NCBI GenBank assembly: GCA_963978895.1
Contig: OZ022242.1
Coordinates: forward strand, 29,237,306-29,301,305
From: Erpobdella octoculata
Lineage: Eukaryota; Annelida; Clitellata; Hirudinida; Erpobdellidae
DNA length: 64,000 bases
Direction of reading: 5' to 3'
Shown here: positions 11,564 through 22,704 of the stretch, piece by piece
Layout of the letters: each line of letters opens with the position of its first letter
Numbering within the stretch: the stretch's first letter is position 1
Notes under the pieces: generated by a model
What the model saw: only the letters and a program-made list of their open reading frames with translations
Told to the model about the DNA's origin: nothing
The model's database searches: none
Position numbers and translations under genes: made by a program

Positions 11564-11860
11564 TCTATATATATATAAATAAGATTATGAGTGTGTGTGT
11601 GTAGGTAACTTATTATGCATTGCTACACCACTCACCCGATAGTAATGAAATTTTCACACAACCTTGAGAGTCAATGGAGGAAGGTTTTGGTGAAAAAATT
11701 AAAATCGGTCACAAAATGAGCGGAGCGGGAGAGTGAGCCGAAACGGGAACGGGAAAGCAAACGGGAACGGGAAAGCAAACGGGAACGGAAAAGCGACCGA
11801 GAGCGAAAGAGCGAGTGGTAAAGGGAAAGCGACCGGGAACGGGAGTGCAACATAAAAACA
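11564..11860 (+). mobile_element. Helitron 5' fragment with start of the CGGGAACGGGAAAGC minisatellite
   Basis: The fragment begins TCTATATATATATAAA and contains the block GCATTGCTACACCACTCACC...AATGAAATTTTCACACAACC. It then runs into GAGCGGAGCGGG and copies of CGGGAACGGGAAAGC. The same order occurs at the 5' end of the Helitron at 60948. The 3' end is lost near 11860. Confidence 0.75.
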
Positions 11861-12021
11861 CATAAAAAATTTTGTTCTCTGATCTGAATTCAGAGTTGTT
11901 TTTTTGTGCCAATTGGCATTGAAATTTACTGTGCAAAAGATAATTAAAATAAATTAATATTTAGAACTTTCTCAATGGCCTTTTAGTTTTACAAAAGTAG
12001 CATTATGCTCGAAAAAATTTG

Positions 12022-12225
12022 TCAATTTTATCCCATGTTGTAAAGATACCATCTGGCACTGGACTGGCACAAGCAAAAGCAACCTTCCAGTTACTGACCA
12101 TATGGAATGTTGCAAATGATATTGTTGCTATGTGTTTTGACACAACAGCGTCAAACACGGGCATGCATCCTGCTAGTGAAGTTGATGGGAAAACATCTTC
12201 TCTACTTTGCTTGCCGTCACCCAGG
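12022..12225 (+). pseudogene. Transposase fragment (hAT-like, FDTTASNTG motif)
   Basis: The reading contains KIPSGTGLAQAKATFQLL, then NVANDIVAMCFDTTASNTG. This pattern belongs to a transposon-encoded protein common in invertebrate genomes, where the Asp of FDTT lies in the RNase H-like fold. Only about 65 codons remain. The frame runs on into an unrelated GC-rich segment (12225-12300) that resembles a worn transposon terminus. No start, stop or termini can be assigned. Confidence 0.55.
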
Positions 12226-12379
12226 GTAAAAATTGCCGGGGGCTTCGGGGGTTTGACCCCCCTAGAGACACTTGGGGTCGGGTTTTGACCCCGCCTGACT
12301 CCCTCCAGCTTATCCTCATGCTAGTATTTTTAGATAATACAATCTATTTTTCATTTATACTTTAATGGTTTTTAACAAA

Positions 12380-13850
12380 CAATTAAAATCATGAGTTTGA
12401 GTTTGTTTATTCAATTATCAATACATACATTGAAAATCACACAAAAAAACAGAACAAAAAAAACAATAAGAATTAAATAGTCATTATAATAGCATGTATG
12501 ATTTATGAAGAGGTGCTGCATCAGGCCCCTCTGTGCTGACGAGTCATACTGCAATCAAAGTAGAGCGAGTTGATCTTTGAAGGCATTCACCGAACATGCG
12601 TCCACTGCTTCCTGCGTCAAGGAGTTCCAGCTGAAAGCTACTCGATTTGTGAAAAAGTGTTTTCGCTCTTCACATCCTTTAATTCTTTGTGGTAAAAGAA
12701 GGCAGTTGTGACCTCTCAAACAATAGGATCTGTTAGTTTGCCATGTGAGATGTTTTTGCAATACAAAAAAATCCACTTCATCAATATGAGCCAGTATTTT
12801 GTATTGTTGGATCAAATCGCATCTAACCCTACGTTCTTCAAGCGTGGTAATTCCAAGCTTCTGTAGTCTTTCTAAGTATGGAAAATGTTTGATTGTTGTA
12901 ATTATTTTTGTAACTCTGTGCTGGACCTTTTCGAGAGTATCAATGTCCCGGCTTAGATGAGGAGACCAAACTTGAACTGCATATTCGAGGTGTGGTCGAA
13001 TGTAGGCGTGGTATAATGTTTTCCAAAGATGGAGACTACGACTTCGGAATAATTTTATAAGTCTACCAAGAGTTCTATTAGCCAAGGCAGCCGCTGCATT
13101 CACTTGAGACCTTGCTTTGAGATCATCCGATACTAGAACACCAAGATCTCGTTCGACTGTCGTTACTTCTAAATTTTTTCTATTTCCATCTGGGTCTAAC
13201 ATAGAATAAATAAATTTTAATTTCTGATTGGTTCGTCCAACGTGCATAACTATGCATTTGTCAATGTTGAATGGCATCAACCATTTGTGTGACCACTGGA
13301 CTGCCTCATCTATATCGTTTTGGAGTCTGATACAGTCTTCCACAGATTTGATAATCCCAATGATTTTACTATCATCTGCAAAAAGTTTGATGTGTTGAGA
13401 TAATTTGTCAGGGAGGTCATTTATATAGAGCAAAAACAATAGAGGCCCAAGTACTGAGCCTTGCGGTACCCCACTCGTAACCTTTTTTCATCCTGAAGTA
13501 CAACTGTCGATCTGAACTCTCTGCTGACGATTGGTTAACCAAGATTCAATCCATTTGTAAAGAGAGCCCTGTATACCGTACGCTCTCAGTTTGTGCAATA
13601 AACACCGATGTGGGACTTTGTCAAAAGCTTTCGCAAAATCTGTGTAGACAACATCCACAGAAACACCAAGATGAACACTTTCTGTCAGAATGTCGCGGGC
13701 TTCCAGTAAGCTGCTTACGCATCCTTTTTTTCTTACAAATCCGTGTTGACTTTTAGTTATTAGGTTATTCATAGTGCAGAAAGACATGATTTGCTCGTGA
13801 ATAAACTTTTCGCATACTTTGCAAAGTACGGAAGTTAATAATGTAAACGA
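12380..13850 (-). mobile_element. 5'-truncated CR1/Jockey-type LINE
   Basis: The element runs on the minus strand. It starts within RT near 13850 (LTSVLCKVCEKF-like reading) and ends with a 3' untranslated region. The terminal short tandem is AAACTCAAACTCAT on the minus strand, near 12388-12415. Such short tandem tails are usual for CR1/L2-type LINEs. The 5' half, including the endonuclease, is absent, as expected from aborted target-primed reverse transcription. Confidence 0.82.
12555..13848 (-). pseudogene. LINE reverse transcriptase with one frameshift
   Basis: From the 5' side (high coordinates) the reading has ITKSQHGFVRKKGC, TDFAKAFDKVPH (first catalytic Asp), then TNRQQRVQ ending at a TGA near 13488. 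The next conserved block SGVPQGSVLGP is present but in another frame, so a shift lies near the A-run at 13482-13490. The second frame continues through KLFADDSKII (catalytic FADD, near 13380) and the thumb and C-terminal region to a stop at 12555. This is RT of the CR1/Jockey kind. It is dead because of the shift and the missing N-terminal endonuclease. Confidence 0.85.
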
Positions 13851-14082
13851 GATTTATAATTATTTGCGTTACTAATTAATTGCTTACAGTAATTTAACTT
13901 TTAAACGAAATTCAATAATTTGAAATTTTCATTTCCTGCTATTCTCCGCCTCTTCGTGGTCTGCTTTATTATTATTATTATTAATATTAGATACAAAAAC
14001 GTTTTTGATTAAATACAAATTTTATGAACTAAATTGATTTTCAATCGAATCATTGATAATGAAAAGATCAAAACAAACTACC

Positions 14083-14343
14083 GTATTTTTTCGCATATAG
14101 CTCGCGTACGCAGATAACGCGCCCCCGCAGATAACGCGCGTTTGTATAAAAGTTTGGTATACCGCGCACACGAATATAACGCGCATATGTATGTAAATTC
14201 TGGTATAACGCACACGCATATAACGCGCTAAAGGGTCCATGCTATGTAAAACCGCATATAACGCGCACACGCATATAACGCGCCTTAGGAGAGCGCGGTA
14301 TGTAAAAACGCATATAACGCGCGCGTTATATGCGAAAAAATAC
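14083..14343. repeat. Palindromic MITE rich in ATAACGCGC repeats
   Basis: Terminal inverted repeats of 17 bp are seen: GTATTTTTTCGCATATA at 14083-14099 and its complement at 14327-14343. The interior is made of many copies of CGCATATAACGCGC. Such ends are seen in pogo/Tigger-like families, which use TA targets; a TA-like context is present but not clean. The 121-codon minus-strand open frame across it is a repeat artefact. Confidence 0.65.
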
Positions 14344-14539
14344 ACTCTGGATTTTAGTGCTAAAAAGTAAGTTACTTTAATTTTCAATTAATCCATTTGT
14401 ATGGTTTTGCAATCTTACCTAATTAAATCAAATGGGTTTAAATGACAATGGTTATTTAGTAGCCAAATAAAACTATTTTCTGGGTGGTATGTAAAAATCA
14501 GAGCTTCGGAACAATTATTCTGAACAATTTACTCTTATA

Positions 14540-14581
14540 CTAGTGGGGTACCCGGCATTGCTCGGGGTTTTCTCTCGCACC
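14540..14581 (-). mobile_element. Helitron 3' terminus, interrupted by a hAT
   Basis: CTAG at 14540-14543 is followed by GGGGTACCCGGCATTGCTCG, which on the minus strand is the hairpin-plus-CTAG end seen at 52457, 56711 and 62334. It stops at the hAT terminus at 14582. A further piece of the same Helitron family resumes at 15593-15690. Confidence 0.7.
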
Positions 14582-15592
14582 CAGTGGCGTAGAAATGGGG
14601 GGCGGACGGGGCAAATGCCCCAGGCGGCACTCAGGAGGGGGCGGCAAAATTGAAATCCTGAAAAAAGTGACTCGACCTTTTTACATAAATGGAGGAAAAA
14701 CTTTTAAAGAGTCGAATTTTTGCACACAACTAAAATCATTCATCTTAGACTCACTGTATTTCATGCAAATACAGTTATTCAAACTAATTTTCATGCTTAT
14801 ACACAGACATAGAGTTTACGGCTGTTAACGCAATTCCTTTCATCATTATTAGAGAACGTTACAGCCCCGTCCCATATTTACACTCTCACATAAGCCCACT
14901 ATCAAACCCACACAGACTTTTTGCAAAAACGCCTGCTTCATCCCGTGCAATAATCACTTAATCACAGCTTGAATTTAGCAGGTGTCCATTCTGCCTGCCT
15001 TGCTGCAAATGCTTCTACCTTCTTTGGCACGGTTGAAAAAGTGTTTGTTTTTTCTTCATCTTGAAGAATAATGTTACATTGACTGTTAAACGATACTCGG
15101 TAGAGTGCAAGATATGATGCTGTTGCTGTTCTTCATAGTAAAATAGAAAAAGTGATCAGAGCCGTGGAGGAACTCCGTTATGGCCAGTCAGAGAACATGG
15201 AGACAAGAGGTGATGCCGGGTGCTTTTTAGCAACTATTCTGACCTACAATTTCGTTGCGTATCTTCAATTCTGGATGCGAGTACTGAATGAGATTAACGA
15301 CTCACAGAAGTACTAACAAACTCGTGGCCTAGGACTTGATGTCTGTGCATCAAAGATGCAGTCGCTCTTGTTTTTCCTGGCAGAAGAGAGAGATTCTGTT
15401 GTTTTAGAGGCTCATGCTGCAGCTGTTGCGTTTTGTGAGGAAATGAATATTCCCATGGAAAGACGAATAAGGAAGAAGAAACGCTTGTCTGGAAAAGAGA
15501 CAACAGATAAAGGACTGACTATGCAACAGGAAATGCGAATGGAACACCTTGAAGTGATGGATCACAAAAACCGTCCTCTAATGACTTTCAAT
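14582..15592 (+). mobile_element. hAT element (ZMYM/DUF4371 type), right end missing
   Basis: The left end CAGTGGCGTAGAAATGGGGG is of the same type as hAT-B at 36871. It encodes a transposase fragment of the same family (next entry). It sits within a Helitron fragment. No right terminus or target duplication is found, so the 3' part is deleted. Confidence 0.65.
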
Positions 15593-15601
15593 GTTGTGTG
15601 A
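15162..15601 (+). pseudogene. hAT transposase fragment (zinc finger MYM-type-like)
   Basis: The frame reads EELRYGQSENMETRGDAGCF, then FWMRVLNEINDSQKY, a TAA stop at 15314-15316, GLGLDVCASKMQSLLFFLAEERD and MERRIRKKKRLSGKE. The order matches hAT transposases annotated as ZMYM-like in many animals. The same RIRRRRKMPGE-type motif appears in hAT-B at 40867-41328. The N-terminal zinc finger and C-terminal dimerisation region are absent. One in-frame stop and both truncations make it non-functional. Confidence 0.7.
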
Positions 15602-15690
15602 AAATTGCATACCATCGGATGAATGGTGTAGCAATGCTCTCGGTCGTTTCCCCGCTCCCGGTCGCTTTCCCACCCCCGCTTGCCAGGCGC
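15593..15690 (-). mobile_element. Helitron fragment
   Basis: It contains GTGTGAAAATTGCATACC and ATCGGATGAATGGTGTAGCA, followed by CGGTCGTTTCCCCGCTCCCG minisatellite copies. This is the minus-strand form of the block near the 5' end of Helitrons at 11564 and 60948. Confidence 0.65.
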
Positions 15691-16065
15691 GGTCCTACCA
15701 TTTGGGATGCTGGGGATGCATCCCCCCACCAGCCGCAGAGCTCAATTTTTTTTCAATAAAGTTAAACGTACACCAAAACTCCCCCCAAACCCCAACTATC
15801 TATATAAACTAGATTGTTATGAATTATGAAGAAATCTGTGGGCATCAACAATGCGCAATTAATATCTCATTACTATACCTAAGTAAGATATGCTTGACAA
15901 ACCGAAGGCGATTATGTCCTGCCAACTAGCATCTTATAAATGAGGATATCCAGCTAAGGCGATTCTCATGCAGTTTTCAGTTGTTTTTGGGTTTTCTATT
16001 CTTCGTTGTTTCCTGGCTTTATTCGTTTAAAAATTTTAAAGAAAAATTGAGTTCGTGCGAGTTTA

Positions 16066-16445
16066 GAACACCGTAGCACAGTGGTGAAAGTAGCTATGCT
16101 ATCATCCTGCCGTCGTGGGAATTTGTTCCGTTGAGCAAGGAATTTACTCACATTGGTCAGGCCAACTCAGCCTTTCATCATTCACTGGTCGATAAATGAG
16201 TACCAGTTTCACGACTGGGGTGTAATAGGGTTCGGCACATTACGATTTCGGAGACACGTGCGGGTGGCAGGTAACACTGTCCCAGATAGCTTGGAAGGTG
16301 TGGCCCACGCGAGGCCGTCCGTACTCAACGTGCGGCGTTCCGTTCCGACGTGCCGTTGGCTAACAGGGAATATGCGCATGAGGCCCATTCATTCTTGCCA
16401 TCGGTCATTTTAAATGCGTTTTAAACCGATAAAAATGAGTTTGAG
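16066..16445 (+). repeat. Possible tRNA-derived SINE
   Basis: TAGCACAGTGG at 16074-16084 resembles a pol III A box. The expected B box downstream is poorly conserved (GGGAATTTGTTCC near 16117). A GC-rich body follows, and a short tandem tail GAGTTTGAGTTG occurs at 16438. A SINE is plausible but the weak B box leaves doubt. Confidence 0.35.
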
Positions 16446-16587
16446 TTGATCGTGATATGGATGCAAGATAATTTATCAATACATTTTTGAATAAATGTAA
16501 AAATACAGAATAATTAATTTTGTTAGAGTTGGCATTCTTGTGGTTCATGTGTTGCAGCCACTGAGCGTAGAAAAAAAGAGGGGAGAG

Positions 16588-16934
<347 letters not shown>

Positions 16935-17310
16935 TTATTCATGGAACTCTATATACATACTGGAATGGAAACTCAAAATGCGCACGTACAAGTTGATACC
17001 GCTCGTTGCGTGTGCGTTGCGTGTGCGCTGCAGCTAGTAGCCTGTACCAACCATTAATAACACGAAAGTGGTAGTCAAATCTCATATTTATTAGATACCA
17101 AAAACATTTAGCACATTATTTAAACGAAAGAAAACTAATATATACAAAGATATAAAAACAAATAGCAGCAAGAGATGATAAAAAAAGCATTATTTTGAAC
17201 TTTACAACAACTATTTGATGATTTAATAATAATAATAATATATTATTTATTATTGGAAGATATTTACACAAATAGAAGCAGATGGCAGAAATGTATAATC
17301 TAAATTTAAA

Positions 17311-17757
17311 TCAACAGTTTGTTAATTTGTCAATTTTTCTCTTTCTTGAAAAATTTCTTGTGTTGCTATCAGCTTTGTTTGAAAAGTCTTTAATCAAGTT
17401 CTTGGCAACGCAATTGAAAAATCTTGCTGAAATTAAATTTTTCAGATCATGGCCTTTTGTACACAAACCCACATCAATTTGACTGAGTCTGCTGCCATCC
17501 ATATACAAAGACCTGTCAATGATCTTGCAAAAAAGTAGACGTTGTGATGGAGAAGTGAGAAAACAATTCATGAGGTTCTTGGACAACTTTATTTCTTCGA
17601 AGACCTGCCAACAGTGAACCATAATCAGAAATGTATATTGTGAAGGACGGGTCAAACCTCCACAATTGATTTCTTCAAAAAAATCAGAGGATCTGTGTTC
17701 TATTGAATTATCAAGTTCGAGAGGTTCCAGATGTCGTTCTTCAAGAATATCTGAACA
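17311..17757 (-). pseudogene. P-transposase-like C-terminal region, frame-shifted from the THAP ORF
   Basis: The minus-strand frame is open from just after the THAP ORF stop (about 17778) and reads LKKCNDCSDILEERHLEPLE. It continues with CGGLTRPSQYTFLIMVHCWQ and ends near a stop at 17311 after KRKIDKL. The GGLxxPS block followed by a Cys and Phe-rich helix is typical of the C-terminal part of P-like (THAP9-related) transposases. It uses a different frame from the THAP ORF, so one frameshift separates the two, or the parent used an intron. No RNase H-like catalytic acidic residues can be assigned between the two parts. Confidence 0.6.
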
Positions 17758-17780
17758 ATCGTTACATTTTTTGAGGCGTA

Positions 17781-18518
17781 CTATTGCTCAGGCCAGTTTT
17801 TTATATATGCCATTAAATTAATAAGTTGTGACATAGCCTGCAAGTTTTTTAAAATGAGATGTCTGTATTGTGATGCCGGAAGGATCTTATCTTTGATTCG
17901 TACAACCAAACTATGGTTGTTGCTAATAACAATACTGGCTGAAATTTGTGGCAAGTCTCTCTCAAGAACTACCATGTAAACAATAAGTTTATCTTCAACT
18001 ATGTCAACTTTAAACCCTCTAGGTGCAGTTTTATCACTCATCAGTTTTTCTGCAATTGATCGAATTGTTAAACTTGAGAGGTCATCTTCAGCCAGAAATA
18101 AGTTATTTTGAGCATCTAGTTTTTCAGCTTCAATTTCACGTCGAACAGAAGCTGTGGATTTACTTGTTGTTCTATGACTAATTTCTTTGGTGAGGTAATT
18201 GGGGGCATTTAGAAACTTTGATGGCACAGTGCTTCTCTTCAGACGTCTATCTTTCAGGTTCTGATCTTTACATTTTTTCTTCCTTCTTAACAATGTATCT
18301 GTTCTCTCATATTCAAAATCATCGGGATGAAAATGCAAAGAACACAGTCTTGAAAATCGAGATGGAACCCAATCTTGTCTGGGATTAGCACGTACCCATT
18401 TGGCTAAAAGTTCTTTGTCATTCCACGGAACCAAATGAAAACTTACTTTTTCGTCACTTTCTTGATTTTTCTGACTATCATACCCGCTTCTGCAACCATA
18501 AGCAGCACATCGAACCAT
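17781..18518 (-). CDS. THAP-domain protein of the P-like element
   Basis: 245 codons starting MVRCAAYGCRSG. Residues 1-90 are a THAP zinc finger: C4 and C9, then WNDKELLAKWVRANPR, the paired ligands CSLHF, a PDDF segment, and the closing VPSKF motif (AVPSIF in the family). THAP fingers bind DNA, and P-element transposases use them to recognise subterminal sites. Residues 91-170 are polar and basic. The end (MSQLINLMAYIKNWPEQ) leads into the frame-shifted C-terminal piece at 17311-17757. With the catalytic core missing, it could act at most as a DNA-binding competitor of full transposase; that is inference. A domesticated host gene is less likely because the ORF lies inside perfect terminal repeats. 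Confidence 0.8.
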   Translation of the reverse strand: MVRCAAYGCRSGYDSQKNQESDEKVSFHLVPWNDKELLAKWVRANPRQDWVPSRFSRLCSLHFHPDDFEYERTDTLLRRKKKCKDQNLKDRRLKRSTVPSKFLNAPNYLTKEISHRTTSKSTASVRREIEAEKLDAQNNLFLAEDDLSSLTIRSIAEKLMSDKTAPRGFKVDIVEDKLIVYMVVLERDLPQISASIVISNNHSLVVRIKDKILPASQYRHLILKNLQAMSQLINLMAYIKNWPEQ

Positions 18519-18955
18519 TATCGCTACAAGGTGGTTGATGACGATTGATGATATTATATTATATTCCCTTATTCAGTAAAACCTATTTGCTAAGCTTATT
18601 TTTTAGGGAAATAGCATATTTATATAAATGATAAAAAATAATTATACGGCCAGTAATCCATATGTAAAGCTCGATATCACGATAATTATACGGTCAGTAA
18701 TCCAAATGTAAAGCGATTAAAACAGATAAAAAATATATAATTATTTGAATGTAATCCAGTACTAATCCAATAAAAATACTGTATAATATATATGAATAAT
18801 ACGAGTCACAAACGATAAATTTTCACAACAGCAAGCACGCGCTCGATATCACAACAAATAAGAAATAGCTCGGTTAGCTGTTAGGCATCATGTTGTACGG
18901 GCTGACGCGCAGCTAGTGCTTGGATTCCATTCCAGTATGTATATAGAGTTCCATG

Positions 18956-20236
18956 CATTATTACCTCCTTCTTAATTCTGTTCATCCCGAACAGCATAGT
19001 CGCTTTTGCGAAATGCGACTCGGCCATGAACACCAAAATACCTTGATCTTTACTCGTGGCTTTGACCGCAATTCGCAAACAACATGGTCAAGTCTCTTGA
19101 CCGTTTGATACAGTTTCTTCCAGTTCTTCTTTGGCTCATCAACAGAGTCTTTCTTTGGCTCATCGTCGCCATTTCTGCACGGTTCATCACAGCCTTTTTT
19201 GCATGCTTCGTCCTGAACATCTTTGCACGGTTTATCGGAATTGTCTGCTTTTTCTTCTTCCTTCACATCTTTTAGATCTTTCTCAAGAAACTCTTCAAAA
19301 GGTTTTTTGAAAACACGTTCCATAAATCCAATAAATCTCTTCATCAAACTGTTATTTGATTTTACCATGACTCTTAGTCTATCTGATCTAGAATCCTCTG
19401 TGGATTCATCTGATTTAGAACCCTCGGTACCGTTCTCTGTTCTTGGCTCATCTTTTTCAGAGTTTTTGCTTGCTGCATTGCTATTGTTGTTTTGGAGATG
19501 TTCATCGCCGTCATCTTTGTTTTCTTCCAGCTACAATCGAACGTTTTCTTTTCACATTCCAACTCGGCTCTCTCATCGGTGTCAACTTTCGTATCGTCCA
19601 GCGGATCTTTCTTCAAATATTCGCCATCGTCTCGCAAATCAATGTCTTCTTTTTTTGTCAAATTAGCTTTGACGTATTTCTCGATTGGAGTTTCGTCCGT
19701 TTTTAAATCCTTAGTTGCTTCATCCGAGTTAGATTCGTCACTAAAATCTGACCCTGAATATTCGGTGCCGTCGTCTGTTATGGAGGCTTCCGTTTCAGAA
19801 CCGTCGCTGTATGGGTAAAAGCCATCGCTGTTATTGCCATTATTAAAATCATCATCAGCACTTTCATCTTCATCGTTTTGCATTTTGTTTGTTCATCTTG
19901 TACATTCTTGCATGGTTCATCATGTATATTTTTGCATGGTTCATCTTGACCGTCTTTTTTGTTTCCGCAATTGTTTGTGTCACCATTGAGGAGTTCAAGA
20001 AATTTCTTCCTTTCTTGCTGTGCTGCTCTGATTTCCTCCGCCATTTTATTCAGAGCCTTCAACAATTCATTTTCTACTTCGAACTCATACTCTTCCGGAT
20101 TAAACCCATTGTCTTCCAATGACGTCCGGAGGCGGTACACGAGCTCAGACTTTCTTCCTTTATCACTGAGCTCTCGTTTTCTAAGTTCCCGCCTCAACTC
20201 GAGTATCAAGAGCTCATCCAATGCTTTCAAAACCAT
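18956..20236 (-). pseudogene. SAP-domain Gag of the LTR element, with frameshifts
   Basis: The start ATG at 20234-20236 lies a few bases after the primer binding site. Residues 2-42 form a SAP domain (KALDELLILELRRELRKREL then KGRKSELVYRL), a helix-turn-helix fold that binds nucleic acid and is known from some retrotransposon Gags. A coiled-coil-like region (to about 90) and Cys-containing repeats follow (DEPCKN, DEPCRN, DEACKK, DEPKKD). The frame shifts near 19884; the next frame gives an acidic stretch (DESADDDFNNG, SDFSDESNSDEA). Further shifts lie near 19370 and 19050. The ancestral C-terminus seems to end a few codons past the purine tract, with its stop in the LTR. Dead as read. Confidence 0.72.
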
Positions 20237-20243
20237 TCTTATA

Positions 20244-20261
20244 TCCCACTTCTGATCACCA
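20244..20261 (-). other. Primer binding site of the gag-only element
   Basis: On the minus strand TGGTGATCAGAAGTGGGA lies one base from the LTR. Its TGG start pairs with a tRNA 3' CCA end. It fixes the element's orientation as minus. Confidence 0.75.
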
Positions 20262-20262
20262 A

Positions 20263-20451
20263 TGTTACGATATCACCAAATCGTATACCGGGCTCAATAG
20301 AATGGTTTTACAGTTTATTGGAAAACAATAAATGAAGCTTTGTTACGGCTATTTAAACCTTCAAATCTCTTAATAATGATAAATAATTAATGTCCCTAAT
20401 AAATGTAAGGTTTATCAATAGGAAATTGATTATTAAACCAGTGATATTACA
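20263..20451 (-). repeat. 5' LTR of the gag-only element
   Basis: 189-bp partner of 16746-16934, directly followed on the minus strand by the primer binding site. Confidence 0.88.
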
Positions 20452-21300
20452 TTATTATATATAGTTCAAATATCACTGACTGAATGGCTGACTCATCACG
20501 AAATCGCAAAAACCACTGAACGGATTGTAATGAAATTTGGGACATATCTTTTAGGTGTCTTTTTAGGTATCTTTTAGTTTTAGGTGCTCATTAAGAAAGG
20601 GTTTTGAAAAATTCGGCCTGGATCGCCTTATTTCAAAGAATATACAATGCGTAACAAAACATATATTAAAACGCGTCGTGGGTGGGTAAAATGCAGACCG
20701 CGGACTTATATTTAAATAAATGTTAACGAAAAATTTTGAAATTTTTTGTTATTTTATTTATTAATAATAATTAAAACTAAAATTCAACCAAATACGTTAT
20801 TTATTGAATCTTGGTTATTTATTAAGCCGAATAGTTTCGGTTGATAAGGTTACGATTTTTTTTCATTATATGAATTAAATGTTAACGAAAAATTTATAAA
20901 ATTTTATATTTTATTTATTAACAATTTAATATAAATACATATTCACAACTAAAATTCAACCGAATACGTTTTTTACTGAATCTTGGTTATTTTTTTTAAT
21001 AGTTAAATAGTTTTGGTTGCTAAGGTGACGAGTTTTTTCATGCATGAAACGCGTCGGGGTTGCGTAATAAAATTCAAATCGGTATTTGCGTAAAAAAATT
21101 CAAATCGGTAATTGCGTAATAAAATTCAAATTTTGTCTACGTAACAACGTTTGAAGGCTTCATGCAAGTTTTAGCTAGTTTTAGCAAATTTATTTACGTT
21201 TTATGGGCTAAAAGAAGTTAGGAAATAATTAAAAAGAGAAAATGAGCGCGAGCGAGAAAGGGAAATGAGCGAGAACGGGAGAGCAATCGCCTGAATTATC
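20452..21300. repeat. Helitron-related repeat region with a two-copy tandem
   Basis: Bases 20719-20878 and 20879-21040 are imperfect direct copies, about 160 bp each. They share TGTTAACGAAAAATTT, AAAATTCAACC and a TTGGTTATTT block. Around 21180-21290 a piece matches the Helitron middle at 61568 (TTTTACGTTTTATGGGC, then AATGAGCGCGAGCG). No gene is present. Confidence 0.6.
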
Positions 21301-21589
21301 GAGATATAAACGGCTCAAATCAAAATAATTTCTTTAAAAAATTTATTTTTTATTTTTACTTGTTTAAGCAAAAATATAAACAATTTTTACAAACTTTTGT
21401 TTAGGTTACAATCTCTGTTTGTGTGTGTCTTTGTACGCAAATCTTGCAAGTAAAATTTAACCAGCTTTTTGACTAGCTAGGAAGCTGAAACTTTCAGCAT
21501 AGCTTCATATTCGATGACAATACATGATTCAATTAAAAAAAGTTTGTGTTAAAAAACTCGTTTTTTCCTTTACTTGTTCATATCTGTAG

Positions 21590-22320
21590 TATTGTTGATT
21601 TTTAAGTAGCAGTTACTCTAAAAACCAATTAACCATATTTTCCACTCGCATTTGAGGTCCAAGACAATAAATTATTTAAATATGGTAACACATGTATATT
21701 TTTATTTTTTAAGAAAATTTTAAATACCAAATTTTGAAACATTTACATGTTTAGTTTTTCTTTTTTCTACCCCACATTTGAGGTCCTGGAAAAAAATATT
21801 CAAACATTGGTAAAACACGTATATCTTTATTTTTCGAGTAAATACTAAATACTAATTTTTACATCAGTAGTACTTACAGTTTTTAAGTAGCAGTCATTCT
21901 TATAAACAAATAACCTTATTTTCCATCTCACATTTGAGGCCCCGAAAATTAAATTTTCAAAAAATGGTGAAATACGTATATTTTTATTTTTTGAATGGAT
22001 ACTAAATACTAATTTTTATATCTGTAGCAATTACAGTTTTTGAGTAGCGGTTATTTAAAAAAACAAATAACCCTATTTCCACCCCACATTTGAGGTCCCG
22101 GAAACAATATTTTCAAAAAATAGTGAAACACGTATTTTTCTATTTTTTAAGAAGAATCAGGAGCAAAATTTTCAAAAATCCTTTCTTAGTGGGTGCTTAC
22201 GCTATAAAAGTAATATAAGTCCCAAATTTCACGTTCCTAGGATGAGGCGTTTGAGCTCGTCGTTGATTATCAGTCAGTCGGTCAGTCAGTCAGGACATGT
22301 TCTTTTATATATATAGATAG
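21590..22320 (-). mobile_element. Helitron fragment (ACGGGCACTGCTAG family), 5' part
   Basis: Imperfect tandem units of about 155 bp contain CACATTTGAGGTCC and TTTTGAGTAGCAGTTA. They are followed by TTTCACGTTCCTAGGATGAG, a GTCAGTCAGTCAGG run, and the 5' end ACATGTTCTTTTATATATAT (minus strand). The same order is found at 59345-60943. The 3' half is missing. Confidence 0.7.
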
Positions 22321-22704
22321 ATTTCAAAACTTTCACATTTTTAGATTCTGAGGCCCCCAAAACATGAACTACCGAAAAAATGGTCAAACACGTGTATTTT
22401 TATGTTTACAAAACTTTTTTTTAGGTTACAATCTTTGTTTGTGTGTGTGTTTGTGTAGCTGTATGTGAGTGGTTTTCTCTCTACGCAAGTCAGTCGGTCA
22501 GTCAGTCAGGACATGTTCTTTTATATATATATAGATAGATTTCAAAACTTTCACATTTTTAGATTCTGAGGCCCCAAAACATGAACTACCGAAAAAATGG
22601 TCAAACACGTGTATTTTTATGTTTACAAAACTTTTTTTTAGGTTACAATCTTTGTTTGTGTGTGTGTGTGTGTGTTTGTGTAGCTGTATGTGAGTGGTTT
22701 TCTC
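22273..22704. repeat. 216-bp tandem duplication at a Helitron 5' end
   Basis: The unit starts GTCAGTCGGTCAGTCAGTCA at 22273 and again at 22489, and ends CTCTCTACGCAA. The two copies are almost identical apart from a longer GT run in the second. The unit includes the Helitron 5' end and 150 bp beyond it, so duplication came after insertion. Confidence 0.8.

Larger units (their letters stand above)
16940..18955 (-). mobile_element. P-superfamily DNA transposon, non-autonomous (THAP element)
   Basis: Perfect 31-bp terminal inverted repeats begin CATGGAACTCTATATACATA at 16940; the complement ends at 18955. CATTATT is duplicated at 16933-16939 and 18956-18962. P elements also have 31-bp ends starting CATG, and normally an 8-bp duplication; here 7 bp match exactly. 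It encodes a THAP DNA-binding domain and a P-transposase-like C-terminus without the catalytic core. Insertion lies at the polypurine tract/LTR junction of the gag-only element. Confidence 0.85.

Noticed and set aside
14022..14387. 121-codon minus-strand ORF
   Set aside because: It reads through the ATAACGCGC palindromic MITE; no family signature.
17781..18518. THAP ORF as a host gene
   Set aside because: It lies inside perfect 31-bp inverted repeats with a target duplication within an LTR element, so it is transposon-encoded.
19084..20255. Plus-strand hydrophobic open frames over the SAP-Gag region
   Set aside because: They are antisense shadows of the acidic, repeat-rich Gag on the minus strand.
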